Positions 10,101-18,188 of a DNA stretch of 64,000 nucleotides are shown piece after piece. The notes beneath the pieces are model-generated. The model had not been told where the DNA came from. It saw only the letters and a program-made list of their open reading frames with translations, and did not search any database. The position numbers and the translations under genes are program-made. Source of the DNA: a bacterium (lineage in GTDB: Bacteria > Electryoneota > RPQS01); contig JABWCQ010000007.1 in the NCBI GenBank assembly GCA_013360195.1, forward strand, positions 109,458-173,457. Direction: 5' to 3'. Each line of letters starts with the position of its first letter. The first letter of the stretch is position 1.

Positions 10101-10611
10101 AAAGAGCAGACTCAAAAGACAAGTCTTGATTTGTACCAATCTGAATACTTCGAATCAACGAACCAGCTCGTCTCAGACTCGTCCAGTTCTGCTCGACAGC
10201 ATCGGAACGTGATGAATCCAGATTACTTCTGCCTCTGTCTGAAAGTGGTACCCATGGCTTCAAATCCGCAAGGGAACGGCGCGAATAGGATCTAAGCAGC
10301 GAAAACGGCGCATACACATAATCTACAAGAATTGTGTCTCCTTCTGCTAAAGGCGCCAGGAGTCGAATCGAATTCCCCTGCAGATCGACTCTGTAATCCT
10401 TCAAAGGTTCAAGATAAAACTCATTCTTCTGTACCGTTATGGACTCGGTGCTTATCCACGTGTGTCGTAGTGTGACAATCAACTCTCCACCGCTTGCCAC
10501 ATATTCAGTCTGCCCCTTCCTCCAATAGCTTCCGCCTTCGCAGTAACCCAAATGGCTTAAGCAAGAAAGCAGAATTAGAGTTACTATTGTGGAAGTGAAT
10601 AGTGTTCGCAC
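7198..10611 (-). CDS. Large outer-membrane beta-barrel protein with SprA-like N-terminal motif
   Basis: 1137 residues with an N-terminal hydrophobic segment (~5-20) that contains LLSC, so lipoprotein processing at Cys17 or ordinary signal cleavage are both possible. Residues ~153-211 (IQIGTNQDLSFESAL, VAALSDQNLPIQPEG, LDKVFV) match my memory of a motif in SprA/Sov, the T9SS translocon barrel, which is about twice this size. From ~220 on the protein is dominated by alternating hydrophobic/polar strands with many Arg/Ser/Asn turns and ends in VEARANF, as expected for a barrel. The downstream Omp85 gene overlaps by one base. I infer an outer-membrane channel or surface structure; the function is not known. 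Confidence 0.7.
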   Translation of the reverse strand: MRTLFTSTIVTLILLSCLSHLGYCEGGSYWRKGQTEYVASGGELIVTLRHTWISTESITVQKNEFYLEPLKDYRVDLQGNSIRLLAPLAEGDTILVDYVYAPFSLLRSYSRRSLADLKPWVPLSDRGRSNLDSSRSDAVEQNWTSLRRAGSLIRSIQIGTNQDLSFESALSLQVEGKVGSNVEIVAALSDQNLPIQPEGTTESIRELDKVFVTAKSEHFKATIGDYELELAGGRYDAYSRKLTGLTLGAIHESASAQVSAAVGRGEYASNRFSGEESVQGPYSLTGRNGESHIVILAGTETVWLDGLQLRRGSDNDYIIDYSAGQITFTSRRLITSDSRIFVEFEYANEDYERQFWASRATAHSRKLNSNVFATFITERDDRNRPLGFALDSLDRKALAFAGDSAGLAITESADSVGPNLGDYVRRDTLIESQEYSYFVYVFPSPQGVPQGDWQVFFDDFGNGGGEYVAEADSLGRTYYRFVGIGVGRYKAARRLPLPSSKDLAAIRVAHGRDVGFNGSAEIALSNHDRNSFSGLNDSDNNGAAATVQLGYNAPELDLYKFKLRNFVANLEGNIRDKSYSDLSRSDEVEFDRMWAGSLARQEDEQNAQLSVGVSPIRSFNIGGSVGALARGEAFNSTRISTNATFQPMRSTSLYAEHLSIISDDSTDERHTDWVRQRMEGRTAWRGFLPRATLNRERQLRDSRSAESGFRFNDISFGSAYKLPSDIEIEAEAGFRQDDTRSSGSIFSKVSESVGWAGEVRWMPNETGRGSVRWSHRDRNYENPDSMSVSSDAGRFELFVSPRNRVLEFNATYDALKSRTEQQLQLFVPVTPGSGSYSLVNGTYVPDDQGDFILVSRNTGDFSPSSEIRASSQIWIRPDETKGEGNPIWSRLSFETEATVEEQTRDAITIGLLLLDRRKLRTPSTIDGRFSLRQDVHYNRLSRKWSLRLRVQNSGSQVSRYTNGSQLTTGNTGTLRVRYVISSAFRGETEISCDLERQIYQGLAAESSDIRRFRVQEDVVWSSASPWEAGLKIVGVESADEKSRTQASIRTLAPRISYTKYQRGRADGEFQWTHVGSNRSRLSQSIGEGSNRGENFRWSFRVTYSFSANFSGSIEYSGRRDAGEDIINVGRVEARANF

Positions 10612-10630
10612 AGTATTGTGCTTTTCATGA

Positions 10631-11485
10631 CTATGGCCAATGTAACAGGAGAATGCGCCCGCTGCGAGAATCTAGAATATATAGATCATTGGAGGATCGT
10701 GCTTCCAAGCGTAAGTCTTTCGCGAATTGCGACGCGATGTCAATCACTTCCAAGGCAACAACTGAGAAGTTTCCCTGGTCTGTACGCACAATCCCCTGAT
10801 CTGACACAGCAAACCACGTCTGACCTACTCCGGTCAATTGATATAAATCGGTCGATGGGAAGCCTGCTTGCCAGAGTCTTGCATTACTTAAATTATTGTC
10901 ACAAGTGTATGCCTTCTGGGTGGCATCATCTATCCAATACAAGTCGTCAGATATGCAATCTAATGACACCGGTGCCGTCAAGATTCCGCCAACTTGACCG
11001 CCAATTCTACCGACAGCCGTGAAAAAACGGTCGTACTTGATGATTTGATTGTTGCTATTCTCATATATGAACAAATCACCTTCGATATTAGATGCAATCA
11101 TTCTCGGTTCAAGTACTTCACCGGCTGCATCTCTGATTACAAATTCTCCGCGCCACTCAAGCAGTCTTGAATACTCCACAATTCGCTTGTTGCCTGCATC
11201 CACGACATAAACGCCGCCACTTCCACTAATTGCAACGTCTACTGGCCACCGAAGTTCCCCGTCCGAGCCCCCCTGACTGCTTTCATAGAGCACATTCCCG
11301 GATTCATTGAGGGCTATTACCTTACTGTTTCCGGCATCAACGACATAAATTGAGTTGTCAAATCCAATCGCTAGTGATGTCGCTCTCCTAAACAACTTGT
11401 TGCGACCGACAATTTCCTTGACTACAGGGTCCTCCTGAGCGTAACTGCTTACCACGAGAATCAATGACAAGCACAACACAATCAT
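10631..11485 (-). CDS. Exported NHL-type beta-propeller protein
   Basis: 284 residues starting at the ATG at 11483-11485, which overlaps the glgA stop as ATGA. The protein begins with a clear signal peptide (MIVLCLSLILVVSSYAQ). The mature part has repeated blades of NHL type, for example SLAIGFDNSIYVVDAGNSK and VAISGSGGVYVVDAGNKR, followed by weaker copies up to DLYILDSRSGRILLL. An upstream in-frame extension into glgA is unlikely because it would bury the signal peptide. It is followed after 19 bases by the SprA-motif gene, which suggests a role at the cell envelope. NHL propellers bind proteins or sugars; the ligand is unknown. Confidence 0.75.
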   Translation of the reverse strand: MIVLCLSLILVVSSYAQEDPVVKEIVGRNKLFRRATSLAIGFDNSIYVVDAGNSKVIALNESGNVLYESSQGGSDGELRWPVDVAISGSGGVYVVDAGNKRIVEYSRLLEWRGEFVIRDAAGEVLEPRMIASNIEGDLFIYENSNNQIIKYDRFFTAVGRIGGQVGGILTAPVSLDCISDDLYWIDDATQKAYTCDNNLSNARLWQAGFPSTDLYQLTGVGQTWFAVSDQGIVRTDQGNFSVVALEVIDIASQFAKDLRLEARSSNDLYILDSRSGRILLLHWP

Positions 11486-12966
11486 CGATATGATCTTTCT
11501 GAAGAAAGAACCCGTCGATACATCTCTTCGTATACTCGCGCCGAACGGCGCCAACTAAAGTCTTCCTTCATTCCGTTTCGCTGAATCCTCCGCCATTTCT
11601 CAGTGTTACGAAAAGCGCTAAACGCTTTCTTTAATGTCAGGGAAAGCGCATGAGAACTGTACTCTCGAAAAAGAAATCCGGTACCACCTCTGGGATTATG
11701 ATGAAAATCGGATATAGTATCGGCGAGTCCACCCGTCTCCCTTGCAACGGGTGGTGCTCCATATCGAAGGGCCATCATCTGACTCAAACCACAGGGTTCG
11801 AAGAGGGACGGCATTAGGAAGATATCGCATCCCCCATAAATCAGATGAGATAGGGGTTCGTTGTACTCTGTAATCAAACGAATACGATTCGGGTAAGCTC
11901 GCTCCAATACTCGCAGTTTTGACTCATAATCTGGATCACCGCTGCCAAGAATGACAACTTGTGCCGGGGCGCTAATAATCTCCCCGATAATTGGCAGCAG
12001 GATCCCGAAACCCTTTTGTTCTGAGATGCGTGTCACCATACCTACAAGTGGTGTCGACTGCTTGTAGTCAAATGAACAATGCTCGCAAAGCGCTCTCTTG
12101 TTTCGGTTTCGTGCTACAAGCGTTGTTGAATTGTATGTGACTGCAAGTGCCGCATCTGTTTCGGGATTCCATACCGTCGTATCTAATCCGTTCAGGATGC
12201 CCGAAAAGTGTGCATGTCGATTATGCAGCAATGAACTCAAGCCGAATCCCATATGTTCAACGGTTCGCAGTTCATGTGCATACGTAGGACTGACAGTATT
12301 GATTGCATCAGCCATTTCAATAGCCAGCTTAAGTAGATTGAACATACCGTGAAATTCTGCAGGCCCGCCAAGTTCCGCATAATCCTCAGCATGATCATAC
12401 CAAGCCCTCGACCCGCCGTGCAGCCGGCCCTGAAATGCCATATTGTGGATGGTGAAAACAAACCTGGATAAATCAAAGAAACCGTTGAAACGAGGAGATC
12501 GAATGAACAAAGGCAACCCGCCTGATTGCCAGTCATGTCCATGAACAATGTCGGGTCTCCAATCGTTGCTCTGGCACCAAGTCAACGCTGCGCAGGCAAG
12601 AAGCGCAAAACGCACATCATTGTCTTCATAGTCACGGTTCGTTATGGGATCATTGTAATATCCCGACCGGTCAAACAGTTCATCGCATTTGACAAAAACA
12701 TATTTGAGTCTCTCGGTGTCATGCTTGTGCTCTGCAAAAACTACTGGAAAAGTCCGTGAGTTAATCTGTATCTTAGCCGCATTCCAGTAGCCGTTTGATT
12801 CGAATAACCTGATGTTGCCATAGAACGGTGATACAACCACAACCTCATGTCCATGTTCAGCCAAAGCTTTCGGCAACGACGCGGCAACATCAGCAAGCCC
12901 TCCGCTCTTGCTGAATGGTGCAACCTCAGAGGAAACATGAATTACTTTGAGTTTGTCTTTATTCAT
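11482..12966 (-). CDS. glgA: Glycogen synthase (ADP-glucose type)
   Basis: GT5 glycosyltransferase that extends alpha-1,4-glucan from ADP-glucose. 494 residues, about the usual 480. The N-terminal ADP-glucose-binding motif is KSGGLADV at 20-27 (KTGGLADV in E. coli). Other family stretches are HGHDWQSGG, FTIHNMAFQG, GILNGLDTTVWNP, RISEQKGF and the C-terminal PSLFEPCGLSQMMALRYG with its catalytic glutamate. It overlaps the preceding diguanylate cyclase gene and the following propeller gene by four bases each (ATGA), so the three are translationally coupled. No other glycogen gene is in the window. Confidence 0.94.
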   Translation of the reverse strand: MNKDKLKVIHVSSEVAPFSKSGGLADVAASLPKALAEHGHEVVVVSPFYGNIRLFESNGYWNAAKIQINSRTFPVVFAEHKHDTERLKYVFVKCDELFDRSGYYNDPITNRDYEDNDVRFALLACAALTWCQSNDWRPDIVHGHDWQSGGLPLFIRSPRFNGFFDLSRFVFTIHNMAFQGRLHGGSRAWYDHAEDYAELGGPAEFHGMFNLLKLAIEMADAINTVSPTYAHELRTVEHMGFGLSSLLHNRHAHFSGILNGLDTTVWNPETDAALAVTYNSTTLVARNRNKRALCEHCSFDYKQSTPLVGMVTRISEQKGFGILLPIIGEIISAPAQVVILGSGDPDYESKLRVLERAYPNRIRLITEYNEPLSHLIYGGCDIFLMPSLFEPCGLSQMMALRYGAPPVARETGGLADTISDFHHNPRGGTGFLFREYSSHALSLTLKKAFSAFRNTEKWRRIQRNGMKEDFSWRRSARVYEEMYRRVLSSERSYR

Positions 12967-14345
12967 TCAAGAGTTGCAAGTCTCACCAAGTTCCGGCCAT
13001 TTCGCTTCACCCAATATAGGGCACGATCGGCGCGGTCAATCATGTCCTCAGGACTCTTGCAGCCCGCACTGTCCGTTACGCCGCAAGAAATCGTGATCGG
13101 CGCCAATTTTTCGCCTGTATCCGCAACGATCTCTCCGGATGAAATCACCTTGCGGATTTTCTCGGCAACAATTAGCCCTTGCTCGGCGCGAACTTCAGGG
13201 AGAATAAGTGCAAACTCTTCTCCGCCGTACCGTGCAACAACATCAATGTCACGTACCGTACGGCGAATCATGCTGGCTACCCACGTCAATACACGGTTCC
13301 CGGCTTGGTGGCCATAAGTATCATTGTAATTCTTGAACCCGTCTACATCTATCATAAGAAGGCTGATAACACCGCCATACCGCAAGGACCGCTGATACTC
13401 CGTTCTTAACTGCGTCAGGAAGAACCGATGATTGAACAGATTTGTCAGTCCGTCCACCATTGCCATGCGTTGTGTTCTAAAGTGCAAGGCGCTACGGTCA
13501 AATACTAGCGATAGTCCATGCTGAACTGTTGGAAGTGAAGACTCCTCGGAAGTTGATATCAGTGGACGGCGGACAAAGAGTAGCTTAATTATCCCATGCC
13601 GTTGCCCGCGGTGGACGAGAGGCACGAATAGCCCGGATGTGAGTCCGCTTGCCTGATTCGCTGCAAACAACGGCATCTCGCGCTCACTTAACTCGGCGAC
13701 AAACTCCGTGCTTCCTTTCCGAAACAAGCCTTCTTCGTAGTTTTGAGATAGCGGCGATGGCCATTGAAACTCGGAACGAGACGCGAAAATCCACGACCAC
13801 CCTTCAGGTCGGTCTGGCCAGTATGTGCTCGAATTTGCAGGTGCTATCTCCAGATAATCAGGAGCAAACAAACTGCGAAGTCGTTGCTCAATTGCATCGA
13901 AAAAGTCCGCGCCCTCTCTATCAAATCTATGCTCAGCCTGAATACACTCAAGCGCTCTGCAGCGGCATCGCTGCTCCCACAGCTTCCAGAGGTTCTCAAT
14001 AACATTTCGTATGCCGTTTCCTTCAGTACTTCGCTTCGGCTGGTCGAGCCGTACTCCGAACGCAACAAGTTCTGATTGCACTTTATCCAAGTCTGCCAAA
14101 CCAATAGTAAATCTCTCGCCGTGCACGTGGAATAATGCGGGGCACAAGGGCTCCGGCTCAACGACAACTAAGATGTTCTCGTCCGCAAAGATGTCTATGG
14201 TCGTGCTGCCGTACTCTGACTCCATTCTATCCGCATGGCCAACGAGAAAGTCGTCCACCGCCCGAAGTTCTTCGCCTGAAGCGCGCAAAAGTCTCCAATT
14301 CACCAATTTGTCTGACGCATGCAGTCTAGCGATAAGAGAAGTCAT
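12963..14345 (-). CDS. Diguanylate cyclase with N-terminal GAF-like domain
   Basis: 460 residues. A divergent N-terminal region of ~145 residues is followed by a GAF-like domain (~150-285) and a GGDEF domain (~295-460). The active site is RYGGEEF (GGEEF at 374-378) with metal ligand region MIDVDGF at 332-338, so cyclase activity is expected. The inhibitory I-site RDID is at 365-368, exactly five residues before GGEEF, so product feedback inhibition by c-di-GMP is likely. There is no membrane segment or signal peptide, so it is cytoplasmic. It lies 13 bases after hutI and its stop overlaps the glgA start, an unusual link between c-di-GMP synthesis and glycogen synthesis. Confidence 0.9.
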   Translation of the reverse strand: MTSLIARLHASDKLVNWRLLRASGEELRAVDDFLVGHADRMESEYGSTTIDIFADENILVVVEPEPLCPALFHVHGERFTIGLADLDKVQSELVAFGVRLDQPKRSTEGNGIRNVIENLWKLWEQRCRCRALECIQAEHRFDREGADFFDAIEQRLRSLFAPDYLEIAPANSSTYWPDRPEGWSWIFASRSEFQWPSPLSQNYEEGLFRKGSTEFVAELSEREMPLFAANQASGLTSGLFVPLVHRGQRHGIIKLLFVRRPLISTSEESSLPTVQHGLSLVFDRSALHFRTQRMAMVDGLTNLFNHRFFLTQLRTEYQRSLRYGGVISLLMIDVDGFKNYNDTYGHQAGNRVLTWVASMIRRTVRDIDVVARYGGEEFALILPEVRAEQGLIVAEKIRKVISSGEIVADTGEKLAPITISCGVTDSAGCKSPEDMIDRADRALYWVKRNGRNLVRLATLE

Positions 14346-14358
14346 TGTTGGGGAAGTT

Positions 14359-15618
14359 TCAATAGCGCTTGACTGTTGATGTAAACTCGTACACCTGCTC
14401 CCCTGCGATCCAGACTTCGTCGGCGTGGCATGCTCCCATAAAATAAGGTAGGGACTCCGGTGAAGGTAAGTTCCACAAGCTGAAATCCGCTTGCCTGCCG
14501 GGTTCTATCGATCCCGCCAAATCTTGAATTCCAAGTGCCCGCGCTGAATCCAGAGTCACAGACCAAAGCAGCTCGTTCATGGTGAGTTTGCCGTATATTG
14601 CCGCGGTAGTCATGCAAAACGGTATTGATTCCGTCATTGACGTCCCCGGATTCATGTCCGTTGCAACAGCTAATCTTATTCCCGAATCCAGCATTTTCCG
14701 CATCGGGGGATATGGTATTGAGTTCATGCAATAGACGCACGCGGGAAGAGCAACGCATACGACACCTGCGTTATGCAAACGCGTAATTTCATCGTCATTC
14801 AAATACTCAAGATGATCTGCGCTGCGTGCACCGAGCTCAGCGGCAAGGAGAGCACCGCCCGAATGTCCAAATTGATTGGCATGTATCGTTATGTCCATTC
14901 CAAGTGCTTTTGCGGCACTCAGAATAGTTCTTGAGTCTTCCACCGAAAATGCGCCGCGCTCGCAAAATACGTCCACCCTCCCAGCCAGTCCGCGCTCTCG
15001 AGTTTCAGGTATGATCTGATCTGTCACTTCTTGAACAAAAGTGTCGCGCTTGCTCGCTAGTTCCAAAGGAACGGCATGTATCAACAAGGTCTTGACCATT
15101 CTCTGTGGCACAATCTTCTCTATTTCGCGCATAGCGACGAGCAGTCTCTCTTCACCGGCCCAGGTCAACCCATATCCGCTCTTGCATTCGATCGTTGTCA
15201 CTCCGCCGGCTAAAGACATCTCGAATCTCGGGAGTGATTCACGAACGATCTGCTCGACCGAGGCAGCAGCAATTCTGCGAGCAGTTGCGTGAATTCCTCC
15301 TCCCTTCTCGGATATTTCTTGATACGACGCTCCGCGGTTACGCAAGTAGAACTCTCCCGCACGGTTGCCAACAAATATCGGATGTGCATGGCAATCGACA
15401 AAACCGGGAAGCATTAGCTTGTGCAGAGCATTGTATCGAGGAACGCTCGTTGGAACCCGATTTAGCAAGTCAAACGACCTGCCTATTTCCTTGAAATGAC
15501 CGTTCTCAATCCATACGGCAGCGTTATGAAGTTCCTGTACTGGCCGCCGCAGATCGTCAGCGTCCTTCAGCTGCGGTGTCGCTAAAGTCCCGATATCAAA
15601 AATCAGAGCTGAATTCAA
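14359..15618 (-). CDS. hutI: Imidazolonepropionase
   Basis: Hydrolyses 4-imidazolone-5-propanoate to N-formimino-L-glutamate, third step of histidine degradation. 419 residues, the family's usual length (~410). The amidohydrolase metal motif is DCHAHP at 75-80, followed by the family stretch GNRAGEF and RGASYQEI, ECKSGYGL, then HANQFGHSGGA and TDMNPGTS with later metal ligands. It lies two bases after the crotonase gene and near hutU, but hutH is not in the window. Confidence 0.95.
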   Translation of the reverse strand: MNSALIFDIGTLATPQLKDADDLRRPVQELHNAAVWIENGHFKEIGRSFDLLNRVPTSVPRYNALHKLMLPGFVDCHAHPIFVGNRAGEFYLRNRGASYQEISEKGGGIHATARRIAAASVEQIVRESLPRFEMSLAGGVTTIECKSGYGLTWAGEERLLVAMREIEKIVPQRMVKTLLIHAVPLELASKRDTFVQEVTDQIIPETRERGLAGRVDVFCERGAFSVEDSRTILSAAKALGMDITIHANQFGHSGGALLAAELGARSADHLEYLNDDEITRLHNAGVVCVALPACVYCMNSIPYPPMRKMLDSGIRLAVATDMNPGTSMTESIPFCMTTAAIYGKLTMNELLWSVTLDSARALGIQDLAGSIEPGRQADFSLWNLPSPESLPYFMGACHADEVWIAGEQVYEFTSTVKRY

Positions 15619-15620
15619 CC

Positions 15621-16403
15621 TTATTCCCCGGAAAATGCTGCTTCACGTTTTTCGAGAAAGGCGGTGGTGCCTTCCAGCTTGTCTTTTGTGCCGCAGCAAA
15701 GGGCGAACAACTCTTCCTCAATTCTTAGTGCATCGGTAAGAGGCTTTCCTGCGCCGCGATAGACGGCTTCTAGGATCGCTTTGCGTGCAAGCGGCGCGAG
15801 CTGCGCAAGTTGTGTTGCAAGTTCAATTGCTCTGGTCTGAATTGTTTCCGGTGCAGCAACTTCATTGACAAGACCCCATTGCAATGCCGTATTCGCATCT
15901 ATCATTCGCGCCGTAAGTAACAGGTCTAGTGCTCTGCCACCGCCAATTAACCGCGCAAGTCTTTGGGTGCCGCCGTATCCAGGAATAATGCCCAACTTTA
16001 TCTCAGGTTGGCCGAATTTCGCCTTCTCTGACGCAATTCGAAGATGGCACGACATTGCCAATTCGCATCCTCCACCAAGCGCGAAACCATTTACGGCGGC
16101 GATGACTGGTATCGGCAAAGACTCTATCCGCGAAAACAACCGATTGCCGCGCTCGGTAAATAGTTTGCCTGTCTTAGAATCCAATTCCCGAATCTCAATT
16201 ATGTCCGCGCCTGCGACAAAACTCTTCTCGCCTGAACCTGTAATCACGAGTGCCCGGATTTCCGGCGTGATTTCTTTATCCAGACAGTGCTCAAGTTCAG
16301 TAAGTGTCGCCCCGTTCAAGGCGTTCAGCGCCTTCGGTCGGTTTATCGTAATCTGCCCGACCGGACCCGAAGTACTCCAGATTATGTTCTCGTAGTTCAT
16401 CAT
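15621..16403 (-). CDS. Enoyl-CoA hydratase (crotonase family)
   Basis: 260 residues, typical of short-chain enoyl-CoA hydratases. Both catalytic glutamates are present: Glu114 in GGGCELAM and Glu134 in FGQPEIKLGIIPG. The oxyanion-hole segments are SFVAGADI (62-69) and NGFALGGG (105-112). This points to a true hydratase, with 3-hydroxyacyl-CoA or crotonyl-CoA as likely substrate, rather than an isomerase. The ATG shares a base with the hutU stop (TAATG); a second ATG follows directly. Its place between hutU and hutI is unusual, since histidine degradation uses no CoA ester. Confidence 0.9.
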   Translation of the reverse strand: MMNYENIIWSTSGPVGQITINRPKALNALNGATLTELEHCLDKEITPEIRALVITGSGEKSFVAGADIIEIRELDSKTGKLFTERGNRLFSRIESLPIPVIAAVNGFALGGGCELAMSCHLRIASEKAKFGQPEIKLGIIPGYGGTQRLARLIGGGRALDLLLTARMIDANTALQWGLVNEVAAPETIQTRAIELATQLAQLAPLARKAILEAVYRGAGKPLTDALRIEEELFALCCGTKDKLEGTTAFLEKREAAFSGE

Positions 16404-18055
16404 TAGTAGTTTAGTCCCGGTATCCTGACGTTTTTCGTAATTGCGGTTTCTGTCGCCAATTCGTACCCGGCATCATGATGACGAAATATGCCCATTGCCG
16501 GATCGTTTGTCAATACTCGCTCAATTCGCCTGGCTGCATCATTAGTACCGTCAGCCACAACTACTTGGCCGGCGTGCTGTGATGCACCAATTCCGACTCC
16601 GCCGCCGTGATGGAAGCTCACCCATGTGGCTCCGCTTGCTGTGTTCACCAATGCATTTAACAATGGCCAATCTGAAATTGCGTCTGATCCGTCTTTCATG
16701 GACTCAGTTTCGCGATTCGGTGAAGCCACGCTTCCGCAATCCAGATGATCGCGACCGATAACGATTGGCGCATTTACTTCTCCTGATGCAACCATGGCGT
16801 TTATCGCTAATCCAAGTTTTGCCCGGTCTCCTTGACCAAGCCAGCAAATGCGAGCGGGTAAGCCTTGAAACGGTATTTTAGTGGTCGCTTCTTTTATCCA
16901 CCGTTGCAGTCCGGCATCATCTGGAAACAGCTCAAGGGCTTTCCGGTCAATTGCATTTATGTCTTTCGGATCGCCTGAAAGTGCTGCCCACCTGAATGGA
17001 CCTTTGCCTTCACAGAATAGCGGTCTGACGTATGCCGGAACAAATCCCGGGTAGGCAAAGGCCTCGGCGTAGCCGCCTTTCAGAGCTTGTCCTCGCAGAT
17101 TATTTCCATAATCAAACGCCACGACACCTTGATCCTGCATTTCCTTTATTGCCCGACAGTGCTGTACCATGGCACCCATCGAATACCTGATGTACTCTGC
17201 TGCATTCCGCCTGCGAAGTTCAAGAGCCTCCGCATAGAGCATCCCGTTCGGCACGTAGCCGTTTAATTCATCATGCGCGGAAGTTTGGTCTGTCACGAGC
17301 TGCGGCAGATCCCCGCGTCGGACCAATTCAGGAAAAACATCGGCACAGTTACCAAGCAGACCAACAGAAAGAGCCTGCTTATTTCTTGCAGCGTTTTTCA
17401 CAAGATTCAGTGCTTCGTCAAGAGATTCGCTCGCGCGATCGCAGTAGCCAATTTCTACCCGTCTCCTAAGTCTAATGGGGTCCACTTCGACACAAAGCAC
17501 GGCACCGCCATTCAGTGTCACAGCAAGGGGCTGTGCGCCGCCCATTCCTCCTAATCCGCCTGTCAGTGTCCAGGTACCGGCCAGAGTCCCGCCGAAGTGT
17601 TTGCGGCCGGCTGCTGCGAAAGTCTCATACGTTCCCTGCAGTATGCCTTGAGTCCCGATGTAAATCCACGAACCGGCTGTCATCTGGCCATACATTATCA
17701 AGCCTTTTGCCTCTAACTCGTGGAAATACTCCCAGTTCGCCCATTGTGGAACGAGATTCGAGTTGGCAATAAGTACACGCGGAGCATCCGGGTGTGTTGT
17801 CACAATACCAACTGGCTTACCGGATTGCACGAGCAGCGTCTCGTCATTGGCGAGTTTCTTCAATGACTCGAGTATGAGCTCAAGTGCTTCACGATTCCTG
17901 GCCGCTTTTCCGGTCCCACCGTACACTATCAGTTGCTCACGATCTTCGGCAACAGATTGGTCGAGATTGTTCAGGAGCATTCTATATGCAGCTTCCTGCA
18001 ACCATCCCCGGCAGACTAGATTGGTTCCTGTGGGTGTATTTGGTATCTCTAACAT
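16403..18055 (-). CDS. hutU: Urocanate hydratase
   Basis: Converts urocanate to 4-imidazolone-5-propanoate with tightly bound NAD as the electrophile. About 550 residues, normal for the family. Recognised stretches are [37 protein letters not shown] and [11 protein letters not shown]; the conserved [11 protein letters not shown] cysteine region and [10 protein letters not shown] are present. I place the start at the ATG at 18053-18055 because family proteins begin just before the GT.L.C.GW stretch and because a predicted promoter starts transcription near 18111; an upstream ATG at 18110-18112 would add 19 poorly conserved residues. The ATG lacks a clear ribosome binding site. Confidence 0.94.
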   Translation of the reverse strand: MLEIPNTPTGTNLVCRGWLQEAAYRMLLNNLDQSVAEDREQLIVYGGTGKAARNREALELILESLKKLANDETLLVQSGKPVGIVTTHPDAPRVLIANSNLVPQWANWEYFHELEAKGLIMYGQMTAGSWIYIGTQGILQGTYETFAAAGRKHFGGTLAGTWTLTGGLGGMGGAQPLAVTLNGGAVLCVEVDPIRLRRRVEIGYCDRASESLDEALNLVKNAARNKQALSVGLLGNCADVFPELVRRGDLPQLVTDQTSAHDELNGYVPNGMLYAEALELRRRNAAEYIRYSMGAMVQHCRAIKEMQDQGVVAFDYGNNLRGQALKGGYAEAFAYPGFVPAYVRPLFCEGKGPFRWAALSGDPKDINAIDRKALELFPDDAGLQRWIKEATTKIPFQGLPARICWLGQGDRAKLGLAINAMVASGEVNAPIVIGRDHLDCGSVASPNRETESMKDGSDAISDWPLLNALVNTASGATWVSFHHGGGVGIGASQHAGQVVVADGTNDAARRIERVLTNDPAMGIFRHHDAGYELATETAITKNVRIPGLNY

Positions 18056-18117
18056 AATATATTTACTGTGCTTAAAGTGTTTCGATTCGGAATCACTGCA
18101 ACTTTCCACCAATACGG

Positions 18118-18146
18118 AATATAGCTACTAAATCTACAAAAAACAA
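18118..18146 (-). promoter_or_regulatory. Possible hutU promoter
   Basis: On the minus strand TTGTTT (18141-18146) and TATATT (18118-18123) are 17 bases apart. The -35 box coincides with the T-run of the terminator of the upstream phosphatase gene. The -10 is good and the -35 is weak. Confidence 0.45.
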
Positions 18147-18166
18147 GCCGCTTGTGAAGCGGCTTG
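18144..18166 (-). terminator. Intrinsic terminator after the acid phosphatase gene
   Basis: A 10-bp stem (18144-18153 with 18157-18166) and three-base loop are followed on the minus strand by TTTTTTG. It starts 22 bases after the phosphatase stop codon. Confidence 0.85.
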
Positions 18167-18188
18167 ACACTCAATTCGATTACAGGTC

